This document shows, in pieces, positions 35,733-43,601 of a DNA stretch of 64,000 nucleotides. The notes beneath the pieces are model-generated. The model saw only the letters and a program-made list of their open reading frames with translations, ran no database searches and had not been told where the DNA came from. This DNA is from QHWT01 sp963755695. Lineage in GTDB: Bacteria; Acidobacteriota; Vicinamibacteria; Vicinamibacterales; 2-12-FULL-66-21. The translations under genes were made by a program, and so were the position numbers. Location of the stretch: the NCBI GenBank assembly GCA_963755695.1, contig CAVWLB010000008.1, forward strand, positions 1,116,001-1,180,000, written 5' to 3'. Every line of letters begins with the position of its first letter. Positions within the stretch are counted from its first letter, which is position 1.

Positions 35733-36079
35733 GAGCGGCGTGGCACCAGCCCGGTCGCGCGCGCCTGCTGCAACAGCGCCTTCAGGCGGTCGGCCTCCGC
35801 GGCGGCGACGGCGCGACCGAATCGGGTGACGCGGTAGTACCGCCGCCGCTCGTCATCATCGTCCGGCCGGCGCGTCAGCTCGTCGATCAACCCTTCGTCG
35901 AGCATCCGGCGAATGGATCCGTACAAGGTCCCAGGGCTCATCCGCACCTTGCCGTCCGTGCGCCGCTCCACGTCCTGCATGATGGCGTAGCCATGCCTTT
36001 CATTCTCGCCGAGAGCGATCAGGATGTGAAAGAAGGCCGGCGGCAGCGGCAGGAGGCGAGCGACATCGGCGTCAGACAT
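35729..36079 (-). CDS. PadR family transcriptional regulator
   Basis: A 116-residue regulator started at ATG 36079. The frame is open to 36121, but those extra 14 codons would run through the operator. The PadR core is LLPLPPAFFHILIALGENER, HGYAIMQDVERR, SPGTLYGSIRRMLDEGLIDE, then RRRYYRVTRFGRAVAAAEAD, and a basic C-terminus. It overlaps the permease start by four bases, indicating coupled translation and control of that unit. It is divergent from the four-helix-bundle element, whose left array starts 44 nt upstream. Confidence 0.9.
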   Translation of the reverse strand: MSDADVARLLPLPPAFFHILIALGENERHGYAIMQDVERRTDGKVRMSPGTLYGSIRRMLDEGLIDELTRRPDDDDERRRYYRVTRFGRAVAAAEADRLKALLQQARATGLVPRRS

Positions 36080-36097
36080 ATAACGAAAGTCGTTATA
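36080..36097 (-). promoter_or_regulatory. PadR operator adjoining the start codon
   Basis: A perfect inverted repeat ATAACGA-AAG-TCGTTAT (36080-36096) directly precedes the ATG. On the minus strand it contains a -10-like TATAAC (36097-36092). ATAAC/GTTAT half-sites match those of the 22.56-kb operator. A leaderless or very short-leader transcript controlled by PadR is implied. Confidence 0.65.
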
Positions 36098-36292
36098 ACT
36101 GTACTTGGACTGAGACGCCAAAGGGATTTGGGGATTTAGTGATTTGGGGATTTGGTGATTGCGTAATCGGACGTGGCAGCTTTCTCATTCTCGAAAGGGT
36201 TCAAACGTCGCAGAAACTGCAACAACCGACCTGTTCTCGTCGAAAACCCCAATGATTTTCCGGTGGCAGCACTACTGCAAATGCTGGCCGGC

Positions 36293-36700
36293 ATGACGCC
36301 ACAGCAACTGCGCGATCGCACTCGGGCCTTCGCGAAATCTATCGTGCATCTCTGTTTGGAAATTCCAGCGGGCGACTGGGTCGCTAGGGTCTTGGGAACC
36401 CAACTTCTGAAGTCCGCGACGGCGGTTGCGGCGAACTATCGAGCCGCGTGCCGTGGCCGGTCGGGTCGGGAGTTCTGCGCAAAGATTGGCGTGGTAGCAG
36501 AAGAAGCTGACGAGACCATACTCTGGTTGGAGCTACTGGCCATCGCTCGTCCGACTTTCCGCAGAGACCAGCATGCAGGGCTGGCCCGCGAAGCGGACGA
36601 GCTCACGGCCATTTTCACGGCGTCATGCACAACCGCGAAAGCAAATCTGAAGCGCCGAGCAACGGCGGGAGCGACCGCAAGGAAATCACCAAATCACTGA
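36293..36700 (+). CDS. Four-helix-bundle protein (23S intervening-protein / Avd-like)
   Basis: The product is 135 residues if started at MTPQQLRDRTRAFAKSIVHL, where family similarity begins; the frame is open to 36173, adding 40 unconserved residues. Family features are LLKSATAVAANYRAACRGRS, EFCAKIGVVAEEADETILWL and EADELTAIFTASCTTAKANL, the signature of the S23/TIGR02436 four-helix bundle. Members form pentameric barrels and are related to Avd, the reverse-transcriptase accessory of diversity-generating retroelements; some are encoded in 23S rRNA intervening sequences. No rRNA or reverse transcriptase is in the window. The last residues, KSPNH and the stop TGA (36698-36700), are read from the octamer array. 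Confidence 0.85.
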   Translation: MTPQQLRDRTRAFAKSIVHLCLEIPAGDWVARVLGTQLLKSATAVAANYRAACRGRSGREFCAKIGVVAEEADETILWLELLAIARPTFRRDQHAGLAREADELTAIFTASCTTAKANLKRRATAGATARKSPNH

Positions 36701-36730
36701 ATCACTGAATCACCAAATCATCAAATTCCT
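36683..36730. repeat. Right octamer arm (AAATCACC-type)
   Basis: Six tandem octamers: AAATCACC, AAATCACT, GAATCACT, GAATCACC, AAATCATC, AAATTCCT. It is the inverted partner of the arm at 36123-36162. The same consensus recurs as a single arm at 46543-46590. Confidence 0.85.
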
Positions 36731-37112
36731 AGGCTGCATCCGGAGGTTGGTAGAGCGCGGCGACTGCGCCGGCGGGATCCCTGATGACGCAGAAGCGGCC
36801 GCCGCCCATGCTCCGCGGCGGCGCGATGACGGTGCCGCCGAGGCGCTGGCACTCGGCAATGCTGTGATCGAGATCGTCGACGGTGATGTAGACCAGCCAC
36901 TGTGCGGGAAGATCGGCGTTGGGGCCGCGCGCGTGGCAGACTCCGGCCACCGGTTCACCGTCGGCTTTCATCACGAAGTCCGCGTACGCTCCCATGCTGA
37001 GCGGTTCGGGCTTCCAACCGACGACTGATTCGTAGAAATCTCTGAGCGCCTCCGCGTTCGCGACCGTCAAGTCCTGCCAGGTGATGGTCCCGGGTCGAGG
37101 CGTGCCGCTCAT
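36729..37112 (-). CDS. VOC family (glyoxalase-like) protein
   Basis: Predicted 127 residues from ATG 37112; an upstream ATG at 37148 would add 12 unconserved residues. A single vicinal-oxygen-chelate domain of two beta-alpha-beta-beta-beta units is visible: TITWQDLTVANAEALRDFYE with VVGWKPEPLSMGAYADFVMK, then WLVYITVDDLDHSIAECQRL, GGTVIAPPRSMGGGRFCVI and RDPAGAVAALYQPP. Such proteins bind metal and may act on glyoxal adducts, antibiotics or aromatic compounds; the substrate cannot be assigned. Its stop codon directly abuts the octamer array. Confidence 0.85.
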   Translation of the reverse strand: MSGTPRPGTITWQDLTVANAEALRDFYESVVGWKPEPLSMGAYADFVMKADGEPVAGVCHARGPNADLPAQWLVYITVDDLDHSIAECQRLGGTVIAPPRSMGGGRFCVIRDPAGAVAALYQPPDAA

Positions 37113-37214
37113 CGGGCAGATCTTATTCGATCCGGTTCGATCCGGCACCTCGATGCGCTTGGTCCGAGGGGCGAGCCGCGGTGAACGGCAAGACGCGCAA
37201 CCATCGACGATGGA

Positions 37215-37256
37215 ACCGAACCGTAGACCGTAAACCGTAAACGGCAGACCGTGAAT
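37215..37256. repeat. Single-arm heptamer array (CGTAAAC)
   Basis: Six tandem heptamers (ACCGAAC, CGTAGAC, CGTAAAC twice, GGCAGAC, CGTGAAT) between the VOC gene and the end of the next permease gene. No inverted partner arm is visible. Confidence 0.65.
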
Positions 37257-37268
37257 GCTGGCTGCGGA

Positions 37269-39929
37269 TTACGACTGCCTCAGCGCTTCGACTGGATCGA
37301 TGCGCATCGCGCGACGGGCAGGAAGTGCACACGCGGCGAGCGCCGTCGCGAGCAGGCTCGCCACGACCAGCACCAACGTGAGCGGATCCGCCGGCGCGAC
37401 GCCAAAAAGCACCGACTGAAAGGTCCGCATCACGAGTACGCCGCCGGTGACCCCGATCGCCAGGCCGGCAAGCGCCTGCAGGGTCCCCTCTCGGATCACG
37501 AGCGCGAGCACGCTCGAGGGGCTCGCGCCCAGCGTCATGCGCACGCCGATCTCTGCTGTACGCAGCGCGACGAGGTGCGACATGACGCCGTGGATCCCCG
37601 CTGCGGCCAGCATCAGAGCGAGCGCACCAAACGCCACGATCAACAGTGCGCCCGCGCGACGTGATGACACCGATCCCGCAGCCACCTCCGCCATGGTCGC
37701 GACGCCGGAAAGGGGGAGGTTTGGATCGACAGCGTGGACGCGCTCGCGCGCGGCCGCGGCAAGCGACGCCGGATCGCCATCTCCATCCATGACCAACGTG
37801 AGCGCGCGCGAGACGTACTGCGTCTCGGGAAAATACATCTCGGGATTGACCGCGGCGTCGAGCCCCCAGTGTCTGACATCCGCCACGACCCCGACCACTT
37901 CGATCCATCCGTCGACGCCGTTCAACTGTATCCGCTTGCCGATCGGCGACCGGCCCTGCCAGTAACGTCGCGCCATCGTGTCGTTGACGATGACCACTGG
38001 TGGTGTCCGTGCGGTGTCGTCAGCCGTGAATGCGCGGCCGGACGTGAGCGCAATCCCCATCGCCGAGAAATAACCCGGTGTTACCGAACGAGGATGCGCG
38101 CGTGTCGGGGCATCCGGCGTTGGCTCGCGTCCTTCGATTCCAATACCGCGCCGGCTATCGCGCCCGCTCAGCGGCAGATGACTGGTTGCGCCGACGGCGC
38201 GGACTCCCGGCAAATCGCGCAGTTTCTCCTCGATCTGATTGAACGTCGTGAGCAGCGACTCGTCGGATCGATACTTGGCCGTCGGCAGCGAGACGGATGC
38301 GGTAAGCCTGTTGGTCGTTTGAAACCCTGCCGGCAGGTTCAACACTGCCTGAAAGCTGCGCAGCGCCAGTCCTGCTGCGACGAGCAGCAGCGAGGCGAGG
38401 GCGACTTCAGAGATGACGAGCGTCATGCGGAGCCCTCGCCGTACACCGGCCGCCGATCGGCCGCCGTCCCTGAGCGAGGCGTTCACGTCCTGCCGCGAAA
38501 GATGCCATGCGGGTAAAGATCCAAAGAGCACTCCGGTCACGAGTGACAAGCCTGCCGTGAACGCCACGACGCGCGGCTCGAGCCCGAGGTGAGACAGCCA
38601 CAGTAATGGTACCTGCTGAGGAATCAGCCGACGGAGGAACATCGTCCCCCACCAGCCAAGGAGCAGTCCCACCGCGCCGCCGAGTACGGCGAGCACGAGA
38701 CTCTCTGTCAGAACCTGCCCGACCAGACGCGCACGGCCCGCGCCTAGTGCGGCTCGAACACCCATCTCGCGCCGCCGGCCGGCTGCCTTGGCGAGAAGTA
38801 TGTTGGCCACGTTCACGCACGCGATCAAAAGGACGAACCCGACCGCGCTCAGCAGGAGCAGCAGCGATCCACGGATCGGCGCCCTGAGGTGCTCGTCCAT
38901 CCTCGTTACCCAGGCGCCGTGGGTGCGATTGGTGTCGGGGTACTGCTGCTGCAGAATCTGGCCGATGCGATCCATGTCGCTGCGCGCCTGCGGCAGCGAC
39001 ACTCCGCTTTTCAACCGCGCATACACGTAGAGCTGATGGCTCGAGCGATTCGATGCCAGCTTGCCGTCGAGCGCCAGGGGTATCCAGAGGTCGAGCGAGT
39101 TGTCGGGAAATTCGAACGTCGGGGGCAAGACACCCACCACTTCCCACGGCACGCCATTGAAGATGAGGGTGCGCCCCACGATCGTCCGATCGCCACCGAA
39201 GCGGCTGACCCACAACGAGTGACCGAGAATTGCAACGTGGTGCTTGCCGGTTGTGCCCTCCTCCGGGCGAAAGGTGCGCCCGAGCAGCGGGCGCACCCTT
39301 AACACGTCGAGGAACGGTGGCGAGACAACCCCCGCGAACAACCGAACGGGCTCTCCGAAACCGGTGAGATCGACCGTGGTGTCGGTCATTGCGGCGATGC
39401 TCTCGAAGCTGTTGTTCATCGTCGTCCAGTCGAGGAAGTCGGCCGGCGCCACGACGTTCTCGAACACCCCTTCGGCAGCGCGCTTTTCCCAGACCATGAC
39501 GAGGCGGTCGGGATTCTCGTAGGGTAGCGGCCTCAGCAGAACGGCGTTCACCGCGGAGAAGATGGCGGAGTTCGCACCAATCCCGAGCGCCAGCGTGAGA
39601 ATCGCGACGAGCGTCACGCCTCGTTGCCGCGCGAGCACCCGCAGGGCAAATCGGAAGTCTTGCTGAAAGGCTTTCATCCACCACCTCCATCGACGCCTGG
39701 CCCGGCCGAGGCCGCTCGCCAGCGTGGCAATTGGCAGGAGGCGCTCGCCGAGCCCATGCCCGAGCGCATCGGCGGTGGCGTGCAGCGTCAAGCTGAGTCG
39801 TGCCCGCGTGCTGCCGGCCTCGCGCCATTGGTCCTCGAACAACTGGCGCATCTCGTTGCCGAACTCGCGGCGCACACGGCGCGGAAACGCGAGCAGGAGC
39901 AGACCGTAAACCAGATCTCTCCAGCGCAC
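37269..39929 (-). CDS. ADOP-type MacB/FtsX permease, PadR-coupled
   Basis: An 886-residue orphan permease if started at GTG 39929, one base after the PadR stop; longer starts lie inside the PadR gene. Residues 1-84 form a prefix (VRWRDLVYGLLLLAFPRRVR, REFGNEMRQLFEDQWREAGS) similar to that of the 33.1-kb permease (shared RxFGxxM pattern). The core begins MKAFQQDFRFALRVLARQRG, with first helix [20 protein letters not shown], FtsX domain 1 near residue 360 ([20 protein letters not shown]) and FtsX domain 2 near residue 763 (AGIHGVMSHLVALRTAEIGV). It ends RRAMRIDPVEALRQS. No ATPase is present. Confidence 0.92.
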   Translation of the reverse strand: MRWRDLVYGLLLLAFPRRVRREFGNEMRQLFEDQWREAGSTRARLSLTLHATADALGHGLGERLLPIATLASGLGRARRRWRWWMKAFQQDFRFALRVLARQRGVTLVAILTLALGIGANSAIFSAVNAVLLRPLPYENPDRLVMVWEKRAAEGVFENVVAPADFLDWTTMNNSFESIAAMTDTTVDLTGFGEPVRLFAGVVSPPFLDVLRVRPLLGRTFRPEEGTTGKHHVAILGHSLWVSRFGGDRTIVGRTLIFNGVPWEVVGVLPPTFEFPDNSLDLWIPLALDGKLASNRSSHQLYVYARLKSGVSLPQARSDMDRIGQILQQQYPDTNRTHGAWVTRMDEHLRAPIRGSLLLLLSAVGFVLLIACVNVANILLAKAAGRRREMGVRAALGAGRARLVGQVLTESLVLAVLGGAVGLLLGWWGTMFLRRLIPQQVPLLWLSHLGLEPRVVAFTAGLSLVTGVLFGSLPAWHLSRQDVNASLRDGGRSAAGVRRGLRMTLVISEVALASLLLVAAGLALRSFQAVLNLPAGFQTTNRLTASVSLPTAKYRSDESLLTTFNQIEEKLRDLPGVRAVGATSHLPLSGRDSRRGIGIEGREPTPDAPTRAHPRSVTPGYFSAMGIALTSGRAFTADDTARTPPVVIVNDTMARRYWQGRSPIGKRIQLNGVDGWIEVVGVVADVRHWGLDAAVNPEMYFPETQYVSRALTLVMDGDGDPASLAAAARERVHAVDPNLPLSGVATMAEVAAGSVSSRRAGALLIVAFGALALMLAAAGIHGVMSHLVALRTAEIGVRMTLGASPSSVLALVIREGTLQALAGLAIGVTGGVLVMRTFQSVLFGVAPADPLTLVLVVASLLATALAACALPARRAMRIDPVEALRQS

Positions 39930-39930
39930 G

Positions 39931-40296
39931 TCACCCTCTCGATCGCGACGACAGGAGGCGCTTTGCTCGCGATTCGACGACCAGCGCCTCGAGACGCCGC
40001 GCTTCGGCGATTGCCGCCTCTTCGCCGAACTTCGTGAGCGTGAAGTACCGGCGCCGTTCGTCCTCGTCTCCGGAACGGACCCGGCTGGGCGCGTCCTCGA
40101 TGAGCCCATCGGTCAGCATTGATCGAAGCGTGCGGTAGAAATTGCCGGGCATCAGACGTTCGAACTCCCCCCGTTGCTGCACGTCGCGTACGAGACTCCA
40201 GCCGTGACGCGGGCCGTCGACGAGCGCGAGCAACACTTGGAACACGAGCGGCTTGAGCGGCAGAAGGTGAGAGACATCCGATGATCTGGCGGGCAT
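39931..40296 (-). CDS. PadR family transcriptional regulator
   Basis: A 121-residue regulator from ATG 40296. PadR core: LLPLKPLVFQVLLALVDGPR, HGWSLVRDVQQ, MPGNFYRTLRSMLTDGLIED, then RRRYFTLTKFGEEAAIAEAR and a C-terminal basic helix. It resembles the 35.7-kb PadR more than the 19-kb one. It is immediately followed by the GTG of the permease (TGAC-GTG), so the pair is likely one transcript with coupled translation. Its own start lies a few bases from a consensus promoter. Confidence 0.92.
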   Translation of the reverse strand: MPARSSDVSHLLPLKPLVFQVLLALVDGPRHGWSLVRDVQQRGEFERLMPGNFYRTLRSMLTDGLIEDAPSRVRSGDEDERRRYFTLTKFGEEAAIAEARRLEALVVESRAKRLLSSRSRG

Positions 40297-40302
40297 GCCG
40301 AG

Positions 40303-40336
40303 ACCATACTCTCGAAATGATACTAGTGTCAATTTG
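40303..40336 (-). promoter_or_regulatory. Promoter and palindromic operator, leaderless PadR transcript
   Basis: On the minus strand TTGACA (40332-40327), an 18-bp spacer and TATGGT (40308-40303) precede the ATG at 40296 by six bases, so RNA would start at the start codon. The imperfect palindrome TGACACTAGTATCA, centred on CTAG, overlaps the -35 box and is the likely PadR site. Confidence 0.65.
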
Positions 40337-40360
40337 ATGTGATCTCGAAATCCGTGCGGC

Positions 40361-40437
40361 GAGGGGCGAAGAGCGAGAGGCGACGGGCGAGGAGCGAGGA
40401 GCGAGGAGCAAGGGGCGAGGGGCGAGGGGCGAGGTTC
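40361..40437. repeat. Single-arm GAGGGGC heptamer array
   Basis: Eleven tandem heptamers of the GAGGGGC/GAGGAGC type, all in one orientation, followed by two AGGTCCG units. It lies upstream of the PadR promoter. The C-rich partner arm is missing; on that side lies a patch of broken genes. Confidence 0.8.
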
Positions 40438-40551
40438 CGGAGGTCCGAGGTCCGAGATAATGTCCGCCAGTGAGAGTCTGGGAGGCGGATTCAGTCCCGG
40501 CCGCCACGAGCGCTCGAGGCCGAGCCGCCATGGCGATCGCATTGGCGCTCG

Positions 40552-40803
40552 GTGAACATTCAGATCCTCGAATCCGGTAGCGTGGGCGTGAGTACCTTCC
40601 CGAGCGGACACGCGGCCGAAGGACTCGCTTGCGCGTTGCTCGTGACGAGCGCGCCGTGGCCCTTCGTCCTGGCGATGTTTGTGAACGCCGGTGCGATATC
40701 GGCCGGGGCGGTTTACGGGCGGTACCATTACGCGGCAGACGCGATTGCCGGCTGGGTCGTCGCGCTTCTCGTCTGGGCCGCTGTGTGGGCACGAAACTGG
40801 TGA
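40552..40803 (+). pseudogene. PAP2-family phosphatase, C-terminal fragment
   Basis: An 83-codon remnant that reads as the last third of a PAP2/phosphatidic-acid-phosphatase-type membrane enzyme. Motif 2 (STFPSGHAAEGLACALL) and motif 3 (VYGRYHYAADAIAGW) with its His and Asp are intact. The first motif and the N-terminal helices are absent. The GTG at 40552 is only the first possible start, not a native one. No matching upstream part exists in another frame, so this looks like true truncation, not a sequencing slip. Confidence 0.65.
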
Positions 40804-40806
40804 TGC

Positions 40807-40869
40807 CTATTGCTCCGATCGCAGCGCCTCGGCCGGCGCGACAGCCATCGCCCGGCGGAACGCTGGTCG
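40807..40869 (-). pseudogene. C-terminal remnant of a ninth ADOP permease
   Basis: The minus strand reads HRPAFRRAMAVAPAEALRSE followed by Gln and a stop at 40807-40809. This matches the invariant C-terminus of ADOP permeases (RRAxxVDPxxALRxE, seen at all intact copies here). Farther upstream the frame loses similarity. It lies four bases after the PAP2 fragment on the opposite strand. Confidence 0.5.
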
Positions 40870-40938
40870 ATGGAGACCGAGCGAGCTGCCAGGCGAACTG
40901 CCCGGAGCGTGCATACGGACACCTCCGGTTCCGAGGTC

Positions 40939-42783
40939 TCAGACGGTGAAATTCGATGAGCCGTTAGCGTGACGCGAGGCGACAGCGTGCGCCGCAAGCC
41001 CCTCGCTCAGGTTGAATCCCTTGAAGGTTTCGTCGGGGACCTCAACCTCGAACGAGAGCTCCGGCGCGTGCCCGAGGACCCACCATCTCAGGCCCGCGAG
41101 GCTGGCGGCGAGCACGAGGACGACCGCCACGGCCGGAACCAGCCCACCCCCGCGCAACATCAATCGCTCCGACTCCGCGGCGGAATAGGTGTAGGCAAGA
41201 AAACACGACAGGTAGAACGGCCAGAGAACGTGAAAGCGCGATGCACCAGGAATGTACTGTTTCGCGAAGGGCATGCCCGCTGCTTTGAGCAGTAGGAGTT
41301 CGAGCAGCAAGAGCGAGAGCGCTGCGCAGAAGGCCGCATGTCGCCACGCGATTGACGTATCCCAGAGCACCGCGGCAGAAGCCCAGGCGGTCAGTGCGAC
41401 CGGGGCGATCACGACGAGCAGGCCCGCTTTGTGCACGCCCGCGCCGACACGAAGCGGTGTCGGCGAGCACGTGCGAAAGACCCAGCGGGCACCGAGGTCT
41501 ACGGGAATCGCCAGCAGCGCGCGGAACCCGACCGCGAGCGCCGCGCTCAGGATGAGCGGCGGTGCGAGCGACGCGACGGTGGGGGTCGCGAAGACCGACG
41601 CACCACTTCGCAGAAATGCCGGGACGATGGCCGCGATGATCAACGCGAGCCCTCCTCCGACGTAGATCGCCATCAGCATGCGATGACGGCGGCTTCGCGC
41701 GAGTACCCGCAGCGTGAACGAGCAAATGGCCTGCTCCGCCGGATTCCTGACCAGGAGCGTTCTGATCGTGGCAGATCCCGCTCTCGACAACACGGAGGCC
41801 GACGATCGGGCGGGCGTTTCGATCGCGCGGGCACACAGGCGCCGATACGCGAAGAGATACAGTCCCACGGTGATGAGCAATGGCAAGAGGCCCGATCCGA
41901 TCCCGCGCGCGGCCAGCGTCCACATGATCGGCCGAGACGTTCCGCCGATGACTTCATACAGGCCGACGAACCATGCGAGCGGAAACCACCGGAGGATTGG
42001 ATCGGACGCGTTGCCGCGTTCGAGCGCGACGGCGGTCGCCTCGCGCAGAGGCCCGACGAAGAGCAGCGTCAGGAGGACGATCAATACAGTTCCCACCTGG
42101 GCGACTGGTGCCAGACGTTCGGATGCGCGGCGGCCCACGCCCACCAGCAGCACTCCCTGCACCATCGTCAGGCCGAAGAAGACGAAGGCGTCCGCTGCGA
42201 GACACGCGGTGAGGTGCGCCGGCAGTCCTCGGATCGCGCCCGTGATCGTCAGCGCAGAGATCATCGAAAAGGTGACGGCGGGCAGCAGGTTAAGGGCGGC
42301 AGCGAACGCTCCGAACAGCGCGAGCAGGCTGCCAAGTCGTCCCAGCGCCTGTACCCGCCGCCGAACCGGGAGTGATCCGAGTACGAAAACGTCGCGCCGT
42401 GCTGGAAAGAGCGTGTCCCACATGACCACCGACACGATCCCGATGGCGCCCGACGACAGCAGGATGAAGAGCCCGCGATCGCTCCAGATCGCGCGCTCCA
42501 GGAACTGCGGGGAATAACGCTCCAGAAAGGAGTACTTTCCAAGGAACTGGGCGGAGAGCAACATGGCTGGCGCAGCCAGAAATGCCGCCGCCCAGATGGT
42601 CGCGGAGGCTTGCAGGCCCTGAGGCATCACGTCGCTCTGCAGGAACCCGCCGAACGTCGCGCGTGCGATCGTCACCGCCTGGTGAAGCTCGGTGCGCCAG
42701 TCTCCCGCTGCTGAAACACGGTGCGCCACGCTTCCCTGGCTACGCTCGCGTTCACGCCGGTCGCTCCGCTCGGTTCGCGTCAT
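40939..42783 (-). CDS. ABC exporter membrane subunit
   Basis: A 614-residue polytopic protein from ATG 42783, with at least ten hydrophobic helices, for example LFILLSSGAIGIVSVVMWDT, SMISALTITGAIRGLPAHLT, GTVLIVLLTLLFVGPL, PLLITVGLYLFAYRRL and AVAVVLVLAASLAGLRWWVL. It has no ABC ATPase motifs. It lies 11 nt downstream of an ABC ATPase gene, so the two should form one exporter. The family is unfamiliar but resembles ABC-2-type permeases with a duplicated layout. The substrate is unknown. The frame extends upstream to 42966, but only through the ATPase gene. Confidence 0.7.
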   Translation of the reverse strand: MTRTERSDRRERERSQGSVAHRVSAAGDWRTELHQAVTIARATFGGFLQSDVMPQGLQASATIWAAAFLAAPAMLLSAQFLGKYSFLERYSPQFLERAIWSDRGLFILLSSGAIGIVSVVMWDTLFPARRDVFVLGSLPVRRRVQALGRLGSLLALFGAFAAALNLLPAVTFSMISALTITGAIRGLPAHLTACLAADAFVFFGLTMVQGVLLVGVGRRASERLAPVAQVGTVLIVLLTLLFVGPLREATAVALERGNASDPILRWFPLAWFVGLYEVIGGTSRPIMWTLAARGIGSGLLPLLITVGLYLFAYRRLCARAIETPARSSASVLSRAGSATIRTLLVRNPAEQAICSFTLRVLARSRRHRMLMAIYVGGGLALIIAAIVPAFLRSGASVFATPTVASLAPPLILSAALAVGFRALLAIPVDLGARWVFRTCSPTPLRVGAGVHKAGLLVVIAPVALTAWASAAVLWDTSIAWRHAAFCAALSLLLLELLLLKAAGMPFAKQYIPGASRFHVLWPFYLSCFLAYTYSAAESERLMLRGGGLVPAVAVVLVLAASLAGLRWWVLGHAPELSFEVEVPDETFKGFNLSEGLAAHAVASRHANGSSNFTV

Positions 42784-42794
42784 GCCGGCGTCTA

Positions 42795-43559
42795 TCAGTG
42801 CGTGATGGAAGTCACGATCTCGGCAGCCACCGACTCCACGTCGGTCGTGATCACCAGGGTGCGAAACGCGTCTTCGAGCGACGCGGCATTGACCTGCTCG
42901 CGAAGCGCCGCGATCGGCGCATGCGCGGCAACGCGGCCGTCGCTGAGAATCAAGACTTCGTTGCACACGCGTTCGACCATTTCCAGCTCGTGAGAGCTGT
43001 AGACAATCATCCGTCCGGATTCCGCGAGCCTCCGAATCAGGCTGCGCACGATCAGCGTCGTGGCCACGTCGAGGCCCGAGCAGGGTTCGTCGAGCACCAC
43101 GATGGAAGGGTCGTGAAGCAGGGCAGCGGAAATCAGGATCTTCTGCCGCATGCCCTTCGAGTACGCACTCATCGGCGCGTCGCGATCCGTCTGCAGCCCG
43201 AAGATCGACAGGAACGTGTCGATGCGCCGCGTGGCGGTCGGTTCAGGAAGACCGCGAAGCCGCGCACAGAGCCTCAGGTACTCGTCTCCGCTCATCCAGG
43301 TGTAGAGCTGGGCCTCTTCCGGAACATACCCGAGTCGTGCCTTGTAGCCGACGAGATCGTCCCGGATGTCCTGTCCGTCGAGCTTGACCCAACCGCCAGA
43401 TGGTTCCAGCAGGCCGGTGATCATTCCGACGGTTGTCGATTTTCCCGAGCCGTTGGGACCGAGGATACCGATCACCGTGCCAGGCTCGAGAGTGAAGCAG
43501 ACGTCCCGAACGCCGGTGATGGCGGAGTAGTACTTCGTCAGGCCGCGGGCTTCGAGCAT
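42795..43559 (-). CDS. ABC transporter ATP-binding protein
   Basis: A 254-residue ATPase. Walker A GILGPNGSGKSTT, Q-loop region YVPEEAQLYTWMSG, signature SAYSKGMRQKILI (degenerate form of LSGGQ, as in ABC-2 exporters), Walker B IVVLDEPCSGLD and the switch His in IVYSSHELEMVERV are all present. The start MLEARGLTKYYSAITGVRDV fits the family. It is followed by the membrane subunit gene at 11 nt. Together they suggest a drug, lipid or polysaccharide-type exporter. This is the only ABC ATPase in the window, and it belongs with this permease, not the ADOPs. Confidence 0.92.
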   Translation of the reverse strand: MLEARGLTKYYSAITGVRDVCFTLEPGTVIGILGPNGSGKSTTVGMITGLLEPSGGWVKLDGQDIRDDLVGYKARLGYVPEEAQLYTWMSGDEYLRLCARLRGLPEPTATRRIDTFLSIFGLQTDRDAPMSAYSKGMRQKILISAALLHDPSIVVLDEPCSGLDVATTLIVRSLIRRLAESGRMIVYSSHELEMVERVCNEVLILSDGRVAAHAPIAALREQVNAASLEDAFRTLVITTDVESVAAEIVTSITH

Positions 43560-43601
43560 CGAGGAAGTGGACACCGCGCCCGGACCAAAGTTCCCGTTGA
43601 T

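Larger units (their letters stand above)
36123..36730. mobile_element. Candidate element: four-helix-bundle gene between inverted octamer arrays
   Basis: About 608 bp. The left arm (36123-36162) is five octamers of the GGGATTTG/GTGATTTG type. The right arm (36683-36730) is six octamers of the complementary AAATCACC/AAATCACT type. Between them lies one four-helix-bundle gene whose stop codon is supplied by the right arm. The right arm ends at the TAG of the convergent VOC gene. No target duplication or transposase is seen. Mobility is inferred from the shared architecture with the 53.6-kb element. Confidence 0.5.

Noticed and set aside
36293..36700. 23S rRNA intervening sequence carrying the four-helix-bundle gene
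   Set aside because: No rRNA sequence flanks it; the neighbours are PadR and VOC protein genes.
42795..43559. ATPase partner for the ADOP permeases
   Set aside because: This ABC ATPase is 11 nt upstream of its own membrane subunit, and its degenerate signature is of the ABC-2 exporter type, not MacB.
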